Of a DNA stretch of 64,000 nt, positions 43,514 to 53,121 are shown one piece after another (within the stretch, counting starts at the first letter, position 1; every line of letters starts with the position of its first letter). The stretch covers positions 1 to 64,000 of the forward strand of contig CAYFUR010000004.1 of NCBI GenBank assembly GCA_964346275.1. Direction: 5' to 3'. Below the pieces are notes generated by a model. The model was given only the letters and a program-made list of their open reading frames with translations, was not told the DNA's origin and did no database searches. The DNA comes from CAYFUR01 sp964346275 (lineage in GTDB: Bacteria > Sumerlaeota > Sumerlaeia > SLMS01). The position numbers and the translations under genes were made by a program.

Positions 43514-45385
43514 ATGAAAACGCTGCCGCCCCTCGCCGTGGCTTCCCTCGCAACCGCCGCCGCCCTCTTTCTCCTGATCTATACAGAAACCTATACACCC
43601 GCGGGAAGTCCCTGGGCGCCAATCGCCTTGCTCTTGCTGGTGATTGGCCATTTGCCGCTTCTGAATTCCGCGGACCAGAGAGGCCGGACGCCCGAATGGC
43701 TGCGTTTGCTGCCACGTTGGGGGACAGCCGCCCTGGCAATCCTTGTGATCGTAGCCGGCGCGGGGTGGTTTTCCTGGCGAGGCCAAGACACGATTTTCGA
43801 AACGGGCGTCTCGCCTTATGAGAATGTCCAGCTCGGCCTCATGACGCAGGCGGTCGCGCGAATCGAACAGGGCGAGCATCTCTACGCCCGCGAATATCCC
43901 CGCGGGGAACGGAAGGAAGCCGGTTCCACGGCACCGGGACTGCTGATACCATACGCCCTGGCGCGCAGTTGGGGATTCGACTGGCGCTATGCCGGTGTGG
44001 CGGGGGTGATCCTGCTGGCGGGTTTGCTCTCGGCGGGTGCTTTGTTTATCGCGCACCGCGCACCCCCGGGACAAGAAGGAGAGGCCGGCTTTTGCCTGGC
44101 CGCTCTCGCCCTGGCGGGGGCGTCCTGGCTGCTGCTGCCGACAACGCTCCCTTACCTCAACTGGGGCGTGGCGATTCCGCTCTGGCCGGTGGCGGCTCTC
44201 TTGGGGCTTTCGCTGGCGATGGGATGGCGGGCCATGGCGGCGCTTGCGGTGGGAGCGCTCGCGGCCATGAATCCCGGCTGGCTGCTGCTGTTGCCCCTGG
44301 TCGGTGTCGTGCTCTGGAAAGAGGATCGCGCGCGCTTTCCGGTCATGGCCGCGCTGGCGGTTGTTCCGCCGCTCCTCGCCTACGGCGCCTGGCGCGCTTT
44401 CGACGTCGAGATGTGGCAGGGGATCCTGGGCGGGGCGTTCCAGGAAGGGAACAGCATCGATCCAACGGCGGCATGGCGCTTTGCTTCTGTCCAGGCGCTG
44501 AATTCCGTGCTGAGCATGCGCTATGGCGTCTATACGGCCGCACTGATTGGCCTGGTCCTGATCGGGCGGGAAATTCTGCGGCGCGATGAGCCCGTGGAAA
44601 GAATCCGCCTGCTGCTGTTCGCGGCTTTTGTTGTCGCCGCCTGCGGCCCCGTCGCCTATCAGCACCATTGGATGGCCCATGGCGTCCTTGCCGCGTCGTT
44701 GATCCCCGCGGCGTTTCCGCGATCCGATTGGACACATCAACAGCCGCGTTGGCCTGTCTATGCGGGCGGAGGAGTCGCGGTGCTGCTTTTTCTCCTTGCC
44801 GGATGGCGGATCCTCAGCGGTTTCGACGGAGCCCTGAATCACCAGCCCGATCACAAGCAAAGCCACATGGCATTTCTGGAGACGGGATTTCATGTGCCCA
44901 GCGAAGACCACGTGTGGGGAGCCGAGCGCCGCATGGCCCTGGGCTTCACGCTCGATCGCGTCGAGGCGGGCATTCTGGAACTCAGCCTGGGAACATTGGG
45001 GGGAGAGTTTACACCGTTTAATCCGTTGGTGATTCGCGTGAACGGCCGCGAACAGGGAATCTATCGCGAGTATCCAGGCAATTACAGCACGGCGCGGATT
45101 CCCCTTGATCCGAAAGACCTCCATATCGGGTTTAACACCGTTACGCTGGAAGCCGACTGGGTGCGCACGCCAAAGAGCTATAACGTGCGCGACGATCTGC
45201 GGCCCGTGACCATTGTCTATCAGGGGCTGCGTTTCCTGCCGCAATCGGCGGCGCCAACCCGCCAGGCCGCGCTGGCGGAACAAGGCGCCGACCGGCTGCT
45301 GGCCGTCGATTTTGTGGATTTTGAACTCAACGCCGACGGGCGTATAGACGCCGCGGACGTGGTCGCGGCCAGGCCTTCACCCTAA
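43514..45385 (+). CDS. GT-C-like membrane protein with dockerin-like C-terminal half repeat
   Basis: A 623-residue polytopic membrane protein (about 1-430) followed by a soluble extracytoplasmic domain (about 440-600). The first loop (GVSPYENVQLGLMTQAVARIEQGEHLYAREYPRGERKEAGSTAP cut short) is like GT39/GT87-type glycosyltransferases. The C-terminus has one EF-hand-like dockerin unit, VDFELNADGRIDAADVVAA, matching ExNxDGxIDxxDV. AAGGA lies 9 bases before ATG 43514; ATG 43505 is an alternative. The stop overlaps the convergent LD-carboxypeptidase gene by 4 bases. Confidence 0.65.
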   Translation: MKTLPPLAVASLATAAALFLLIYTETYTPAGSPWAPIALLLLVIGHLPLLNSADQRGRTPEWLRLLPRWGTAALAILVIVAGAGWFSWRGQDTIFETGVSPYENVQLGLMTQAVARIEQGEHLYAREYPRGERKEAGSTAPGLLIPYALARSWGFDWRYAGVAGVILLAGLLSAGALFIAHRAPPGQEGEAGFCLAALALAGASWLLLPTTLPYLNWGVAIPLWPVAALLGLSLAMGWRAMAALAVGALAAMNPGWLLLLPLVGVVLWKEDRARFPVMAALAVVPPLLAYGAWRAFDVEMWQGILGGAFQEGNSIDPTAAWRFASVQALNSVLSMRYGVYTAALIGLVLIGREILRRDEPVERIRLLLFAAFVVAACGPVAYQHHWMAHGVLAASLIPAAFPRSDWTHQQPRWPVYAGGGVAVLLFLLAGWRILSGFDGALNHQPDHKQSHMAFLETGFHVPSEDHVWGAERRMALGFTLDRVEAGILELSLGTLGGEFTPFNPLVIRVNGREQGIYREYPGNYSTARIPLDPKDLHIGFNTVTLEADWVRTPKSYNVRDDLRPVTIVYQGLRFLPQSAAPTRQAALAEQGADRLLAVDFVDFELNADGRIDAADVVAARPSP

Positions 45386-46425
45386 GGCAATTCGACGGGC
45401 TCTTCCAGAAACCGCAGGCTGCCGTCCGCCCCGTTCATTTCCGCCATGAGGCCGGCGGGCAGCGTCGCATTTTCCCGCACATGGCCGAGAGGGAAGTTGA
45501 GCACGACGGGATAGGGACGCCCCTCGAAATACTGGCGGAAGACTCTCTCCGCCGTGAAGTCCTCTGGGTCGTCCGGCGAGCACCCGGCCCAGATGCCGAG
45601 GATCACGCCGTTCACTTCGTCGAGCTTTCCTGCGTTGTCGAGGGTGGAAAGCATACGGTCGATCCGGTAAGGCTCTTCGCCCACGTCTTCGAGAAAAAGC
45701 AGCGCGCCGTCCGTTTCCACTTCATAGGGCGTTCCCATGAGCGCCGCCACCAATGAGAGATTTCCCCCTGTGAGGCGGCCGCGCGCAACGCCCGGATTGA
45801 TCGTGGTAACCGGAGACGTGAATTGATCGGCCGTATAGCTGATATACGACTCCGCCGAGCGAACCTGGCGGTGGCGGAATGCGTCCGCGGAAATCGTCTG
45901 CCAGAAACTTTCCGTCGCGAAGGGCCTCGATCCCACATCGCCGCCGTAAACCCATTGGGTCGTCGGGCTGTGGAAGGTGACGAGTCCGGCCTGCTGGTTG
46001 ATGGCGAGGTGGAGGGCCGTGATGTCGCTGAACCCGGCGATGATTTTCGGATGTTCGCGCATATACTGATAGTCGAGAAGCTTGAGAATGCGCGGCGTGC
46101 CATAGCCGCCCTGGATGCAGAAGATCGCGTCCACCTTCGGGTCGCGCCAGGCATCCATGATGGCTTTTGCGCGCGCATCGTCCTTGCCCGCGAGATAGCC
46201 GCCCCAAACTTCCATCGGGTTGCCGAAAACCTTCGTGCCGATGTCTTTTTCGGCGAGCCCTTTCTCGATGAAATCGATCTTCTCCTGGCTGCTCGGGCTC
46301 GCCGGGGCGATGAGAGCCACGGTGCCGCCCCGGTCCAGGGCACGCGGCTTGACCAGCCCCTGGGCGCTCGCCGCGGCGAAGCATGACATGAGAACAAACA
46401 TCGTATAGACAAGTCGTGCGGCCAT
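45382..46425 (-). CDS. Peptidase S66 (LD-carboxypeptidase)
   Basis: A 347-residue exported S66-family peptidase. LdcA-type enzymes trim the terminal D-Ala from murein tetrapeptides. The signal peptide is cut near AAASAQ (about 22). The motif ALIAPASP starts the domain; the nucleophile lies in IAGFSDITALHLAINQQ, and GGNLSLVAALMGTPYE and LLFLEDVGEEPYRIDRML carry the other conserved residues. The start at ATG 46425 has AGAGGA 9 bases upstream and is 13 bases past serS. Export is unusual, since the E. coli enzyme is cytoplasmic; a periplasmic or cell-wall role follows. Confidence 0.88.
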   Translation of the reverse strand: MAARLVYTMFVLMSCFAAASAQGLVKPRALDRGGTVALIAPASPSSQEKIDFIEKGLAEKDIGTKVFGNPMEVWGGYLAGKDDARAKAIMDAWRDPKVDAIFCIQGGYGTPRILKLLDYQYMREHPKIIAGFSDITALHLAINQQAGLVTFHSPTTQWVYGGDVGSRPFATESFWQTISADAFRHRQVRSAESYISYTADQFTSPVTTINPGVARGRLTGGNLSLVAALMGTPYEVETDGALLFLEDVGEEPYRIDRMLSTLDNAGKLDEVNGVILGIWAGCSPDDPEDFTAERVFRQYFEGRPYPVVLNFPLGHVRENATLPAGLMAEMNGADGSLRFLEEPVELP

Positions 46426-46438
46426 GGGGGCGATCCTC

Positions 46439-47713
46439 TCAGGCGCGGATTTCATCGGCGCCCATGCGATCGTGAAGAACCTCGGGGATGCCTATCGAGC
46501 CATCCTCGCGCTGGTTGTTCTCCATCAGGGAAATGATCAGGCGCGGCAGGGCAAGGCCGCTGCCGTTGAGCGTATGGGCAAACCGGGGCTTGCCGCCGCC
46601 CTCCGGGCGATAGCGTATATTCGCGCGGCGGGCCTGGTAATCGAGGAAGTTGGAGCAGCTCGACACTTCCAGCCACGTCTCCATGCCCGGAGCCCAGATT
46701 TCCAGGTCATAGCACTTTGCCGCCGCGAAGCCCAGATCGCCGGTGCAGAGTTCCATCACGCGATAGGGTACATTCAGCGCCTCGAGAATCCCGGTGGCGT
46801 GGCCGACGAGTTTTTCGTGGGTCGCTTCGCTGTCCTCCGGGCGGGTGATATGCACCAGCTCGACCTTGTGGAACTGGTGGACGCGGGAGATGCCGCGATT
46901 CTCGCGGCCGGCGCTGCCCGCCTCCCGCCGGAAACAGGGCGTGTGCGAGACATAGGCGAGGGGGAGCTCGGAGCCGTCCATGATTTCGCCAGCATGTAGA
47001 TTAGTCAAGGGGACTTCCGCCGTTGGGATCAGGAACAGGTCTTCGCTGTCTATACGATAGGCATCGTCTTCAAACTTGGGAAGCTGGCCCGTCCCGGTCA
47101 TCGTCTGCCGGGTGACCAGGTAGGGGACACTGGCCTCTGTATAGCCGTTCTTCTCCGTGTGTTCATCGAGCATCCATTGGATCAGGGCGCGCTCGAGCCG
47201 TGCGCCGAGGCCCCTGAGCGCCGCGAACCCGGATCCGGCGACCCTGGCGCCGCGAGGCAGGTCGAGAATGCCCAGGGCCTCGCCCAATTCCCAGTGCGGC
47301 TTCGCCTCGAAAGCATGCTTCACCGGCTCGCCCCACTCGCGAACTTTCACATTTTCCGAGTCGTCCTTGCCCGCGGGAGTCCCTTCCGCCGGAAGGTTGG
47401 GAATCCGCATCATGCCATCGCGGAGGCTTTCGTCCACGCCGCGCACATCGGCATCCACCTGGGAGATTTCCTCGCCAATGGCTTTCGATTCTTCCTTCAG
47501 TGTGTCGATCGGTTCCTTGGCTTTCGCTTTCTGGGGGATCAGCTTGCTGATTTCATTGCGGCGGGCCTTCAGGTTCTCCGTGCGTTGGAGCAATTCGCGG
47601 CGGCGGCGGTCCAGGTCGAGGATCTGATCGATGGCGGCGGCATCTTCCCCGCGAGCGGCCAGCTTTTCACGCACCAGGCTGTCATGATCCCGGATGAACT
47701 TAATATCGAGCAT
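46439..47713 (-). CDS. serS: Seryl-tRNA synthetase
   Basis: SerS charges tRNA-Ser and tRNA-Sec. The N-terminal long coiled coil (about 27-105) binds the tRNA extra arm. Class II motifs are present: motif 2 HTPCFRREAGSAGRENRG and motif 3 NGSGLALPRLIISLMEN. The length of 424 is normal. It is probably co-transcribed with the S66 peptidase gene (13-base gap) and divergent from the leuA T-box leader. A GTCTATAC word lies at 47048. Confidence 0.97.
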   Translation of the reverse strand: MLDIKFIRDHDSLVREKLAARGEDAAAIDQILDLDRRRRELLQRTENLKARRNEISKLIPQKAKAKEPIDTLKEESKAIGEEISQVDADVRGVDESLRDGMMRIPNLPAEGTPAGKDDSENVKVREWGEPVKHAFEAKPHWELGEALGILDLPRGARVAGSGFAALRGLGARLERALIQWMLDEHTEKNGYTEASVPYLVTRQTMTGTGQLPKFEDDAYRIDSEDLFLIPTAEVPLTNLHAGEIMDGSELPLAYVSHTPCFRREAGSAGRENRGISRVHQFHKVELVHITRPEDSEATHEKLVGHATGILEALNVPYRVMELCTGDLGFAAAKCYDLEIWAPGMETWLEVSSCSNFLDYQARRANIRYRPEGGGKPRFAHTLNGSGLALPRLIISLMENNQREDGSIGIPEVLHDRMGADEIRA

Positions 47714-47920
47714 GGGGTGGGCAACTTTCTCCGGAGAGGAAATAGGTGGGCGTAATCCCTACCCGCGCCCCGCGAAGAGTCAAGGAAAGGGTCTGGGGGG
47801 AGAGAGCCCCGGCACGGTCCATGCAAAAAGGCACTTGACAAGACCCCCGGGTGTCAGTGTTCAACCCGTAACATGCTGTCCGATTGGACTTGAGGACAGC
47901 GGACATTGCGAAGAATTGGC

Positions 47921-48230
47921 GTCGACGAGGAAGAGTAGGAAGACCCGGCGCGCTTACAGAGAGGAACCTGAAGGGCTGAGAGGGTTCCGCCGCCGCCTTC
48001 TGAACTGGCCTCCGAGCCGCTGGTGCGAACGTCCCCCGCGAGGGATCAGTAGAGCCGGCCGGGATGGACTCCCCCGTGAGCGGAGTAAAGAAGACCGTCA
48101 TCGCGCACGGATGCGCAAGGCGGTAAACTGGGGTGGCACCGCGCCCACTTTTGAGAACTGGCGCCCCCGGAAGAGTAGAGCGGACCCGCCAAGCTTGTCC
48201 GCCCTCCTCCTCCGGGGGCGCGGGCTTTTT
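47921..48230 (+). promoter_or_regulatory. T-box riboswitch leader of leuA, specifier CUG (Leu)
   Basis: The 569-base space between serS and leuA holds a transcriptional T-box. In stem I, the base helix pairs GAGG (47927-47930) with CCTC (48009-48012). The specifier loop has AGTA (47934-47937) opposite GAA-CTG, with specifier CTG (Leu) at 48005-48007. The upper helix pairs GGAAG with CTTCT. A GGAACC/GGTTCC arm with a long loop sits where the distal AG-bulge region belongs. The T-box proper is GGGTGGCACCGCG (48131-48143). GCGCC (48141-48145) can pair with GGCGC (48160-48164) as the antiterminator. That excludes the terminator arm listed separately. A TTGACA at 47835 has no clear -10. Uncharged tRNA-Leu should switch leuA on. 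Confidence 0.9.
48161..48230 (+). terminator. Terminator hairpin of the leuA T-box
   Basis: GCGCCCCCGGA (48161-48171) pairs with TCCGGGGGCGC (48211-48221) over 11 bases, with an inner GCGGAC/GTCCGC stem, followed by GGGCTTTTT. Its 5' arm shares bases with the antiterminator partner, as required for a T-box switch. Confidence 0.9.
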
Positions 48231-48282
48231 AGGACGCGGCGGGACGCTCGGCAGTTCTCCCAATTGCTGGAGGTAACGAACC

Positions 48283-49908
48283 ATGCAGTGCGAAAACCGG
48301 GTGCTCATCTTCGACACCACCCTGCGCGACGGGGAGCAATCCCCGGGCTGCAGTATGAACCTGAAAGAAAAACTCCAGGTCGGGCGCCAGCTCGCCCGCC
48401 TGGGTGTGGATATTATTGAGGCGGGCTTTCCCATAAGCTCCATCGGCGACTTCGAATCGGTGAAGGCCATTGCCGAGCAAGTCGGCAACATGGAACTTCC
48501 CGGCGGAATGGAGCCGCCCACCATTGCCGGGCTGGCTCGCTCTCGCGAGGGCGATATCAAACGCGCCGCGGAGGCGGTCGCCCCCGCCAGGCATCCCCGC
48601 ATCCATACGTTTCTGGCGACCTCGCCGATCCATCGCGACCGCAAGCTGCGAATGACGAAGGAGGAGGTCGTGGAAGCAGCGGTGAACGCCGTGAAGTACG
48701 CCAAGTCCTTCGTCGACGACGTGGAGTTCTCGCTGGAAGACGCGGGCCGCACGGAGCTGGATTTTGCCGCCGAGGTGACCGCCGCCGTGGTCGAGGCCGG
48801 CGCCACAACGGTGAATGTGCCGGATACGGTGGGCTACTGCCAGCCGGACCAGTACGCCGCCATGATTAAACACCTGGTCGACAAGGTGCCGGGCCTGCTC
48901 GATAAAGCGGTGATCAGCGTTCATTGCCACAACGACCTCGGCCTTGCGGTGGCCAACTCGCTCGCCGCCATCAAGGTCGGCGCGCGCCAGGTCGAATGCA
49001 CGATCAATGGCATTGGCGAACGCGCGGGGAACACCTCTCTGGAAGAAGTGGTGATGAATCTCGCCACGCGCCAGGATCACTTCAGCGCGGACACGCGCAT
49101 CGTAACGCGGGAAATTTATCCCACGTCCAAGCTGGTTTCCCAGGTCACCGGGTCCCGCGTGCAGGCGAACAAGGCGATTGTCGGCGCGAACGCCTTTGCC
49201 CACGAGGCGGGCATCCACCAGGATGGAATGCTCAAGCACAAGGAAACCTACGAGATCATGACGCCGGAGTCCGTGGGCTGGATGGGCGAAGGCATGGTCA
49301 TGGGCAAACACTCGGGGCGCCACGCGTTCTCGCGCCGGCTTCGCGAGCTGGGCGTCGAGCTGGAAGGCGACAACCTCCAGAAGGCCTTTGTCCGCTTCAA
49401 GGAAATCGCCGACAAGAAGAAGGTGGTGTGGGATGACGACCTGATCGCCTTGGTGGAAGAGGTCATCTTCAAGGAACCGTCGCAGGCATGGGAGCTGGCG
49501 TATATGCAGTCGACCACCGGCACAAGCACGCTGCCCACGGCCACCGTGAAAATGATCTACCAAGAGCAGGAATTCACCGACGCCGCCATGGGCGACGGCC
49601 CCGTGGATGCCGTGTTCCACGCGATCGACCGGATCACGGGCAACCCGCTGAAGGTCCACGAATACCACCTGGAAGCAGTCACGGAAGGCCAGGACGCCCT
49701 GGGCCGCGTGACCCTGGTGGTCAGCCGCCAGCCCGGCGAAGGCGAAGAGGAACGGCCCATCGAGCACATCCGCGTCAAGGGACGCGGCGTCTCCACCGAC
49801 GTGATCCTGGCCTCGGCCAAGGCCTACGTGAATGCGCTGAATTCCCTGGACCGCCTCGAGAAGACACGCAGCGCGGAGGAAAACCGCATCATCGCCGAAA
49901 CGCCGTGA
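48283..49908 (+). CDS. leuA: 2-isopropylmalate synthase
   Basis: LeuA condenses acetyl-CoA with 2-oxoisovalerate, the first committed step of leucine synthesis. The 541 residues show the HMGL-like TIM barrel with LIFDTTLRDGEQSPGCSM (metal Asp and Arg), VPDTVGYCQP, SVHCHNDLGLAVANSLAA (metal His pair) and NGIGERAGNTSLEEVVM. The C-terminal allosteric leucine-binding domain (about 400-520) is complete, so feedback inhibition is expected alongside the T-box. GGAGGT lies 8 bases before the ATG. It is a single gene: no leuBCD follows, and a terminator lies beyond. Confidence 0.96.
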   Translation: MQCENRVLIFDTTLRDGEQSPGCSMNLKEKLQVGRQLARLGVDIIEAGFPISSIGDFESVKAIAEQVGNMELPGGMEPPTIAGLARSREGDIKRAAEAVAPARHPRIHTFLATSPIHRDRKLRMTKEEVVEAAVNAVKYAKSFVDDVEFSLEDAGRTELDFAAEVTAAVVEAGATTVNVPDTVGYCQPDQYAAMIKHLVDKVPGLLDKAVISVHCHNDLGLAVANSLAAIKVGARQVECTINGIGERAGNTSLEEVVMNLATRQDHFSADTRIVTREIYPTSKLVSQVTGSRVQANKAIVGANAFAHEAGIHQDGMLKHKETYEIMTPESVGWMGEGMVMGKHSGRHAFSRRLRELGVELEGDNLQKAFVRFKEIADKKKVVWDDDLIALVEEVIFKEPSQAWELAYMQSTTGTSTLPTATVKMIYQEQEFTDAAMGDGPVDAVFHAIDRITGNPLKVHEYHLEAVTEGQDALGRVTLVVSRQPGEGEEERPIEHIRVKGRGVSTDVILASAKAYVNALNSLDRLEKTRSAEENRIIAETP

Positions 49909-49991
49909 CGACAAAAAGACCTTATCATCCCCTTCCCCATAATCGTCATCGCGAGAAGGGCGATGAGGGATGATTCAGAGCAGATAACCAG

Positions 49992-50022
49992 AAAAGGGGG
50001 GCGAAATGTTCGCCCCCCTTTT
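49992..50022. terminator. Bidirectional terminator between leuA and valS
   Basis: A 14-bp perfect stem AAAAGGGGGGCGAA / TTCGCCCCCCTTTT with an ATG loop (50006-50008). The T runs are four bases on each strand, so it can end both the leuA and the valS transcript. A CGTCTATACG word begins 7 bases beyond it (50029-50038). Confidence 0.9.
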
Positions 50023-50053
50023 GCTTTTCGTCTATACGCGCGTTAATTTCCAC

Positions 50054-52921
50054 TTATCGAAGGGCCTTCAGCTTCTCCTCGATCGCTTCGATGTTGGCGT
50101 CGTATTCGGCGAGTTTGTCGCGCTCCCTGGCGACGACGTCCGCCGGGGCGTTCTTGATAAACTTTTCATTTTCCAGCTTCTTGCCCGCGCTTTCGCGCCC
50201 TTTACTCAAACGGGCCAGCTCTTTCTCCAGGCGAACGATCTCCTGCTCGCGCAGTTCCTCGGGCAGCAGCGCCTGAAGCCGCAGGTCGCCGCGCACAAAT
50301 GTCGAGGCAAAGGGCGCCTCTTCCTGCTTCGCCTTGATATCCAGCGATTTCACGTTGGCGAGCGTTTGAATCTGGTCCACGGCCTCGCCGATCAGGGCAC
50401 GCACGTCCTCCGACGGGTGCTCGGCCAGGACATCGACCTTCGTATCGAGGGGCACGCTCATCTCGCCTCGGATGTTGCGCAGGCCGCCGATGATGGTCTG
50501 GAGCATCTCGAGTTCCTCGCAGGCCCTCTCGTCGCGATACTGGCTGTCGCGGGGCCAGTCGGCCCGGCAAATCGACAGCGACCCAAAGCCATCGCGGAAG
50601 CCGATCAGCGTGCCGGCTTCCGCGGGAGTCCGCGGGGCGGGCGGCGCGTCCTCGCCGGTGGCCTTGCCGCTGAGGCGCTCGCGCAGAAGCTGCCAGACTT
50701 CCTCCGTGGCGTAGGGAATCACCGGGTGGAGGAGCCTCAAAACGTGTTCGAGAGCGGTAAGGAGCACCACCTTGGCGGCGGCGGTGCCGGCCTGCTCCCC
50801 CTTTGTATAGACGCGGTTTTTGACCAGTTCGAGGTACCAGTCGCAGTATTCGTCCCAGAGGAAGCGATAGATGGCGCCGACATATTGATCGAACTCGTAA
50901 TTGTCCAGCGCCCTGGTCGCCGTATCGATGGTTTCGGAGAGGCGATGGAGGATCCAGCGGTCTTCGCGCTCGAGCCCTTCCTCCAGGATGCCGCCCCGGA
51001 ATTGCTCGGGGGTGACATCTTCCGTGGCGGAGAGCACAAAGCGCGAGGCATTCCAAAGCTTGTTGATGAAGTTTCGGTATCCGGCGATGCGCTGCCGGTC
51101 GATCTCGATGGTCCGGCCCTGGCCGCTATACGCCGCCAGCGATATACGCACGGGATCCACGCCGAAAAGATCGAACATTTCGAGAGGGTCGATGACGTTT
51201 CCCTTGGACTTGGACATCTTCTCCCACTTGAACTCGATGCCTTCGGGGAGCTGCTCCATGTCGTCGAGGCCGAGTTCATTGCGCTCTTGCGGTGAGACAA
51301 GTTCCATGTCGCCGCCCCGGCGCCGGTAATACGACTTGCCGAAGATCAGCCCGTGGAGAAACACGTCGTGAAACGGCTTCTTGTCCACGAGGCCATAGGA
51401 CATCATGATCATGCGGGCGACCCAGAAGAACAGGATATCGTGGCCGGTGACGAGCACGGAGGTCGGGAAGTAGACCTCCATGTCGCGCGTCTTTTCCGGC
51501 CAGCCCAGCACGCTGAACGGCCAGAGGCCCGAGGAGAACCACGTATCGAGCACGTCCGGCTCCTGCTCCCAGGCGTCCGGATCTTTTTCCACCTCCGGAG
51601 GAACCCCCTCGCCGTCCCAGCAAATCATCTCCTCGCGGTTGTCTTTCCGATACCAGATGGGAATGCGGTGGCCCCACCAGAGCTGGCGGCTGATGCACCA
51701 GTCGCGCAGGTTCTCCATCCAGGTGAAATAGGTCTTCTCGTGCTGCTTGGGGATAATCCGGATTTCGCCGGATTCCACGGCCTCGCGGGCCTTTTCCGCC
51801 AGCGGAGCCACTTTCACGAACCATTGATCCGAGAGGCGCGGCTCGACGATTGCCTTCGAACGATAGCCACGGCCCACGCGGTGGCCGTGCTTTTCGATGC
51901 GCTCGATGAGGCCCGCCGCTTTCAAGTCTTCCACGACAGCTTTGCGCGCCTCGTAACGATCCATGCCCTGGTATTTTTCCGGGGCGTTTTCGTTCACCTT
52001 GGCGTCTTCGGTGAAGATATTGACCAGATCGAGGCCATTGCGCTGGCCGCAGGCAAAGTCGTTGGGGTCGTGGGCGGGGGTGATCTTGACCATGCCCGAC
52101 CCGAAATCCTTCTTCACGAAATCATCGGCGATGATGGGAATCGTCCTGCCGGTGAGGGGCAGCTCGAGGCTCTGCCCCACGTCGCCGGAATAGCGCTCGT
52201 CGCTCGGGTTCACCGCCACCGCCGTATCGCCCAGCATCGTTTCCGGCCGGGTTGTCGCCACGATGGCGTGCCGCCCGCTGCCATCGGCGTAGGGATACTT
52301 GATGTGCCAGAGGTGGCCTTGCTCGTCGTCGTATTCCACCTCGTCGTCGGCCAGCGCCGTGAGCGAGACGGGATCCCAGTTGACCATGTATTTGCCGCGA
52401 TAGATCAGGCCGTCGTCGTATAGACGCTTGAAGGCCTGGCGCACGGCGGATGCCCGGGTTTCGTCAAGCGTGAACGCCTCGCGCTGCCAGTCGCAGGAGC
52501 ACCCCAGCATCTTGATCTGGTTGGTGATGCGGCCGTGGTATTCTTCCTTCCACTTCCACACCTCCTGGAGGAACCGCTCGCGGCCGAGTTCCTGGCGCGT
52601 CTTGCCTTCCTGGCGAAGCTTCTCGACGACAACATGCTGGGTGGCGATGCCCGCGTGGTCCGTTCCCGGCACCCAAAGCGTATTATCGCCCAGCATGCGA
52701 TGGTAACGGATGAGAATGTCCTGAAGCGTTTGCACCAGCCCGTGTCCGAGGTGGAGCGCGCCGGTGACGTTGGGCGGGGGAATCACGATGGTATAAGGAT
52801 CGCCGCCGTCTTCGGCTTCGGCGTGGAACAGATTCTTTTCCTCCCAGAAGCGGCGCCAGCGCTGCTCAGCTTCCTTCGGCTGGAAATTCTTCGGCAGTTG
52901 ATTTGCAGGGGTTGCGGACAT
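50054..52921 (-). CDS. valS: Valyl-tRNA synthetase
   Basis: ValS charges tRNA-Val. The Met at 52921 (MSATPANQLPKNFQ) gives 955 residues. A longer frame to 53083 is an artefact overlapping the neighbouring lipoprotein's upstream region. Class I signatures are PPPNVTGALHLGHG and KMSKSKGNVIDP. The editing domain (about 190-350) is present, with GRTIPIIADDFVKKDFGSG and TPAHDPNDFACGQRN. The C-terminal tRNA-binding coiled coil has LEKELARLSKGRES. Two GTCTATAC words lie inside (50805, 52418). Confidence 0.96.
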   Translation of the reverse strand: MSATPANQLPKNFQPKEAEQRWRRFWEEKNLFHAEAEDGGDPYTIVIPPPNVTGALHLGHGLVQTLQDILIRYHRMLGDNTLWVPGTDHAGIATQHVVVEKLRQEGKTRQELGRERFLQEVWKWKEEYHGRITNQIKMLGCSCDWQREAFTLDETRASAVRQAFKRLYDDGLIYRGKYMVNWDPVSLTALADDEVEYDDEQGHLWHIKYPYADGSGRHAIVATTRPETMLGDTAVAVNPSDERYSGDVGQSLELPLTGRTIPIIADDFVKKDFGSGMVKITPAHDPNDFACGQRNGLDLVNIFTEDAKVNENAPEKYQGMDRYEARKAVVEDLKAAGLIERIEKHGHRVGRGYRSKAIVEPRLSDQWFVKVAPLAEKAREAVESGEIRIIPKQHEKTYFTWMENLRDWCISRQLWWGHRIPIWYRKDNREEMICWDGEGVPPEVEKDPDAWEQEPDVLDTWFSSGLWPFSVLGWPEKTRDMEVYFPTSVLVTGHDILFFWVARMIMMSYGLVDKKPFHDVFLHGLIFGKSYYRRRGGDMELVSPQERNELGLDDMEQLPEGIEFKWEKMSKSKGNVIDPLEMFDLFGVDPVRISLAAYSGQGRTIEIDRQRIAGYRNFINKLWNASRFVLSATEDVTPEQFRGGILEEGLEREDRWILHRLSETIDTATRALDNYEFDQYVGAIYRFLWDEYCDWYLELVKNRVYTKGEQAGTAAAKVVLLTALEHVLRLLHPVIPYATEEVWQLLRERLSGKATGEDAPPAPRTPAEAGTLIGFRDGFGSLSICRADWPRDSQYRDERACEELEMLQTIIGGLRNIRGEMSVPLDTKVDVLAEHPSEDVRALIGEAVDQIQTLANVKSLDIKAKQEEAPFASTFVRGDLRLQALLPEELREQEIVRLEKELARLSKGRESAGKKLENEKFIKNAPADVVARERDKLAEYDANIEAIEEKLKALR

Positions 52922-53121
52922 CGCTTTGCAAGGCTTTCCCAGGATATTGAGCCCGCCGGCGGGGCATTTTGACGCGCAAGGACGGGCCCTTGGCAGTGTT
53001 GGAATCTCCGCCGCGAAGTCAAGGGAAGCGGCGCTCCCCGGCACACTTGACGCTTCCTCGCACGGGAGCGATATTGATTTCATGTGACCCCCGCCAAGGG
53101 GAGGAAGGTTCCGACCGATCG

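Noticed and set aside
52922..53121. N-terminal extensions of valS and of the large lipoprotein overlapping each other
   Set aside because: Each is only the open run upstream of a well-supported Met; the valS family start and the lipobox leader fix the real starts.
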